The notes under the pieces: generated by a model
Seen by the model: the letters and a program-made list of their open reading frames with translations, nothing else
The model's database searches: none
Told to the model about the DNA's origin: nothing
In this document: positions 5,900 through 7,877 of the stretch, one piece after another
How the letters are laid out: each line of letters starts with the position of its first letter
Position numbering within the stretch: position 1 is the first letter of the stretch
Position numbers and translations under genes: made by a program
DNA from: Verrucomicrobiota bacterium
GTDB taxonomy: Bacteria; Verrucomicrobiota; Verrucomicrobiia; Limisphaerales; AV2
Reading direction: 5' to 3'
NCBI GenBank assembly: GCA_003218935.1
Contig: QHPA01000304.1
Span: 1,846 to 9,722, forward strand
Length of the DNA: 7,877 nt

Positions 5900-6139
5900 A
5901 TGAAAGCCAAAATCATCATTACCCCGAAGAAAGCCGTCGTTGATCCGCAAGGCAAAGCCGTGCAGAACGCGCTCGAACACATGGGCTACTCCGGCATCAA
6001 CGCGGTCCATGTGGGCAAATATCTGGAAATTGAATTGAATGGCGCCGACAGGGAAACGGCGCGCAAACGACTAGACGAAGCTTGCCACAAATTCTTGAGC
6101 AACCCGGTGATTGAAGACTACAAGCTCGAAATTGAATGA
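5900..6139 (+). CDS. purS: phosphoribosylformylglycinamidine synthase subunit PurS
   Basis: A 79-residue cytoplasmic protein of usual PurS length. PurS bridges PurL and PurQ in the three-part FGAM synthase, which converts FGAR to FGAM in de novo purine synthesis, and it helps pass ammonia from glutaminase to synthase. Visible family marks are the opening strand MKAKIIITPKKAVVDPQGKA with the conserved D-P-G-A, then NALEHMGYSGINAVHVGKYLEIEL (helix and strand), and the final ACHKFLSNPVIEDYKLEIE, whose NPVIEDY is typical. I use ATG 5900 because the protein then begins at the family's first strand; the open frame upstream to 5636 is non-coding. No Shine-Dalgarno is present: CTCCTGAC precedes the ATG. 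purQ follows 84 bases later, so the two are probably co-transcribed. Confidence 0.93.
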   Translation: MKAKIIITPKKAVVDPQGKAVQNALEHMGYSGINAVHVGKYLEIELNGADRETARKRLDEACHKFLSNPVIEDYKLEIE

Positions 6140-6186
6140 CCGTATTTACGATGTACGATTGACGAGTTCATCGGCATTCGCCGTTT

Positions 6187-6223
6187 AAATCGCAAATCGC
6201 AAATCGCAAATCGTAAATCGAAA
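6187..6223 (+). repeat. heptad tandem array abutting the purQ start codon
   Basis: Five 7-base units, AAATCGC x3 then AAATCGT and AAATCGA, run from 6187 to 6221. The next AAATG begins at 6222, so the array merges with the ATG at 6224. Upstream, ATTTACGAT (6144-6152) is an exact reverse complement of ATCGTAAAT (6210-6218) within the array, allowing a 9-bp stem that would enclose most of the purS-purQ gap. No Shine-Dalgarno is present, so the A-rich units form the ribosome entry region. Confidence 0.8.
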
Positions 6224-6937
6224 ATGAACTTCGCCGTCCTCCAATTCCCCGCTTCAAACTGCGACCAGGACGCAGTCCACGCGCTGCGCGACGTGCTGGG
6301 CCACTCGGCCCGCTATCTCTGGCACAAGGAAACGTCGCTTGGCGACGCGGACGCCGTCATTGCGCCGGGTGGATTCAGCTACGGCGATTACCTCCGTTGC
6401 GGCGCCATCGCGCGGTTCAGTCCTGTGATGCAGGCAGTGCAGCAGTTTGCCGCCGACGGCGGACTCGTGCTCGGCATCTGCAACGGGTTCCAGGTACTGT
6501 GCGAAGCCGGCCTGTTGTCCGGCGCGCTGATTCGTAATCGGTCGCTGCAATTCCGCTGCGAACATGTCTATCTGAAAACGCTCACGACTGATTCACCGTT
6601 CACGAACCGGATTCCGGAGGGCAAACTGCTGAAAATCCCCATCGCGCACGGTGAAGGCTGCTATTTCGCCGACGACGAAACGTTGAACAAGCTCAAGGCC
6701 AACAATCAAATCCTTTGGCAATACTGCAACGCGAACGGCGAAGTCACCGAGCAAGCGAACCCGAACGGTTCGCTCTGGAACATTGCCGGGATATGCAATG
6801 AGCGTCGCAACGTGGCCGGCCTGATGCCGCATCCCGAACGCGCGTGCGAGGCGATTCTCGGCAGCGCGGATGGGAGATTGATTTTCGAAAGCTTGATCCA
6901 CGCGCTGAAAAGCAAAACCATGCCAAAGGCGGCCTGA
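6224..6937 (+). CDS. purQ: phosphoribosylformylglycinamidine synthase subunit PurQ (glutaminase)
   Basis: A 237-residue class I glutamine amidotransferase that supplies ammonia from glutamine to PurL in FGAM synthesis. The N-terminus [17 protein letters not shown] is typical of PurQ (V-FPGSNCD-D), and [17 protein letters not shown] (47-63) is the oxyanion-side motif. The nucleophile elbow GICNGFQVL places catalytic Cys at 86. [11 protein letters not shown] (140-150) is also family-typical. MPHPER near the C-terminus supplies His203 and Glu205, completing the triad. Length agrees with free-standing PurQ (about 220-240), so this organism uses the split PurS/PurL/PurQ enzyme and not the single long PurL. 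The start is directly preceded by a heptad repeat. purL is not found downstream: the next gene is on the opposite strand and unrelated. Confidence 0.96.
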   Translation: MNFAVLQFPASNCDQDAVHALRDVLGHSARYLWHKETSLGDADAVIAPGGFSYGDYLRCGAIARFSPVMQAVQQFAADGGLVLGICNGFQVLCEAGLLSGALIRNRSLQFRCEHVYLKTLTTDSPFTNRIPEGKLLKIPIAHGEGCYFADDETLNKLKANNQILWQYCNANGEVTEQANPNGSLWNIAGICNERRNVAGLMPHPERACEAILGSADGRLIFESLIHALKSKTMPKAA

Positions 6938-7036
6938 GTTCGCGGAGCGGCATGGCGCATACTTTTGTCGGCGAGAGACGCGCGCTCGCGAGCAACCGAT
7001 TACTCATGGGGCCGTTGGATGGGCCACATTCTCTTT
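6938..7036. other. gap between purQ and repeat copy 2
   Basis: About 100 bases with no gene. It contains a 10-bp palindrome GCTCGCGAGC (6984-6993) but no T tract, so no clear purQ terminator is visible before the repeat at 7037. Confidence 0.4.
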
Positions 7037-7122
7037 CCCCTCACCCCGGCCCTCTCCCCTGGGGGAGAGGGAGAATCCTGCGCCGTCTTCGGGCCATGGC
7101 CGCGACGGAGTTTGTCAATCCA
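7037..7122 (+). repeat. dispersed two-hairpin repeat, copy 2
   Basis: An 86-base element matching 2499-2582 in the same orientation. Hairpin 1 is perfect: CCCTCTCCCC (7050-7059), TG, GGGGAGAGGG (7062-7071). Hairpin 2 has an outer CCGTC/GACGG (7083-7087 with 7104-7108) around the palindrome GGCCATGGCC (7092-7101). It ends five bases before the DUF1080 stop codon, in a convergent gap with purQ. It could block read-through from either side, but there is no T tract. Confidence 0.85.
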
Positions 7123-7127
7123 AGGGA

Positions 7128-7877
7128 CTATTTGACGATCGGCCGCAGGACGATGTTGCGGTATTCAACACCGGCGTGGTCGCCCTGAAGATAGATCGGA
7201 CCCGGTCGCATTTCATCTGACGAAAGGGCGCCGCCGGTGCAGCCGAGCAACGGCTGGTTATCAATGATTTTCTTGCCATTAAGGATCACGGTTGCGTGCC
7301 GGTCGCACAGGGTAATATCAAACGTTTGCCATTCGCCGGCCGGTTTCTCGACGCTTTCGCTCGGAGTGATGCGGCTGTAGATGGCGCCCATATTGTGCGG
7401 GTCGAGCCGCCTGCCGTAGGTGTCAGCTACCTGGACTTCATAAATGCCACGCAGGTAAATTCCGCTGTTGCCGTCTTTGGGCACACGCACTTCGAGTTTC
7501 AGATCGAAGTCCTGGAATTCACGGTCAGTGCGAAGGTTGCCATACGCGATGTGCGGTTGGCCTTTGTGCTGGACCGGATCATTGATGAGAATCCCGTCCT
7601 TTACGCTCCAACCGCTGACCTGATGGGGATCAGTAAGCCGCCAGCCGTCCAGGTTCTTTTCGTTGAACAGAGCGACGGGGTCACCGTATTTGACCCTGGA
7701 CAGGTCCGGCGCGGGCGGCACCGGCGGGATGCGTTTGCCGGTGAATTCCTCCTGGTCCATTCCGTCCCCGTTCGTATGAGGCTGGAAGATGGTCAATTTC
7801 AACTCGTCGCCGTCCGCCGTGCCGGTGATCAGGTCGGTGAACCGCTGCGTCCGGACGACTTTGCCGTTGGAGTCCTT
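7128..7877 (-). CDS. DUF1080 protein (3-keto-disaccharide hydrolase family), 5' end outside window
   Basis: The frame ends at TAG 7128-7130 and is open to the right edge, giving 249 visible residues; the true start lies beyond 7877. From the edge, KDSNGKVV...TADGDELKLTIFQ (1-34) looks like the end of a small N-terminal beta domain. A proline-rich linker (PPVPPAPD, about 51-58) follows, then a full DUF1080 (PF06439) jelly-roll: LFNEKNLDGW (70-79), GWSVKDGILIND, EFQDFDLKLEVRVPKDGNSG (120-139), YLRGIYEVQVADTYG, KPAGEWQTFDITL (178-190), GPIYLQGDHAGVEYRNIVL (226-244). The family has a laminin-G-like fold and is linked to cleavage of 3-keto-glycosides; these proteins are abundant in Verrucomicrobia and Planctomycetes. 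Substrate and location cannot be judged because any signal peptide is off-window. A TTG at 7802 is an internal codon, not the start. Confidence 0.9.
   Translation of the reverse strand, partial: KDSNGKVVRTQRFTDLITGTADGDELKLTIFQPHTNGDGMDQEEFTGKRIPPVPPAPDLSRVKYGDPVALFNEKNLDGWRLTDPHQVSGWSVKDGILINDPVQHKGQPHIAYGNLRTDREFQDFDLKLEVRVPKDGNSGIYLRGIYEVQVADTYGRRLDPHNMGAIYSRITPSESVEKPAGEWQTFDITLCDRHATVILNGKKIIDNQPLLGCTGGALSSDEMRPGPIYLQGDHAGVEYRNIVLRPIVK

Noticed and set aside
6187..6221. heptad array considered as a CRISPR or origin iteron array
   Set aside because: Units of 7 bases without spacers cannot be CRISPR, and there is no replication gene or DnaA-box set nearby.

Overview
The window looks like a chromosomal segment of a verrucomicrobial bacterium, probably from the Pedosphaera/Limisphaera side of the phylum. 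This is inferred from gene content and style, not from a marker gene. The pointers are a DUF1080 (3-keto-disaccharide hydrolase family) protein, a secreted mosaic protein ending in a short beta-rich module that closes on FYRLRK, a PurS + PurQ type FGAM synthase, mostly Shine-Dalgarno-poor starts, and intergenic regions full of GC-rich palindromic repeats.

Layout, left to right. Positions 1-244 hold three small hairpins and no convincing gene. A thioredoxin-type arsenate reductase gene (arsC, 245-673, +) converges on a two-gene minus-strand operon: a DUF47/PhoU-like protein (2386-1757), then a PiT-family phosphate transporter (1744-725). A 500-bp repeat-rich gap follows (2387-2885). It separates the operon from a large minus-strand gene (5024-2886) for a secreted multidomain protein with an N-terminal export signal, a flavodoxin/GATase-like region, a PA14-like region and a C-terminal module. 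Another palindrome-rich gap (5025-5429) leads to a 51-residue two-helix membrane protein (5585-5430, -). A divergent gap (5586-5899) precedes purS (5900-6139, +) and purQ (6224-6937, +). purL is not in the window. A repeat-bearing gap separates purQ from the 3' end of a DUF1080 gene on the minus strand (7877-7128), whose 5' part lies beyond the right edge.

How the genes may work together. Arsenate enters cells through phosphate carriers, so arsC next to a PiT/DUF47 pair makes sense. However, this PiT protein lacks the second family signature (normally SHG-ND-Q-- after the central loop), as if about 20 codons had been lost in frame. It may be inactive or altered. PurS and PurQ are the small and glutaminase subunits that act with PurL in purine synthesis. 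The DUF1080 protein and the mosaic secreted protein fit a polysaccharide- or glycoside-using lifestyle, but no substrate can be read from the sequence.

The most interesting items are: the PiT motif deletion; an ~85-bp two-hairpin repeat present twice (2499-2582 and 7037-7122) whose second hairpin is kept by different bases in each copy; a heptad tandem array of AAATCGC that runs straight into the purQ start codon, with an inverted partner upstream; and the tiny membrane protein gene. I see no CRISPR array, transposase, prophage, tRNA or rRNA.
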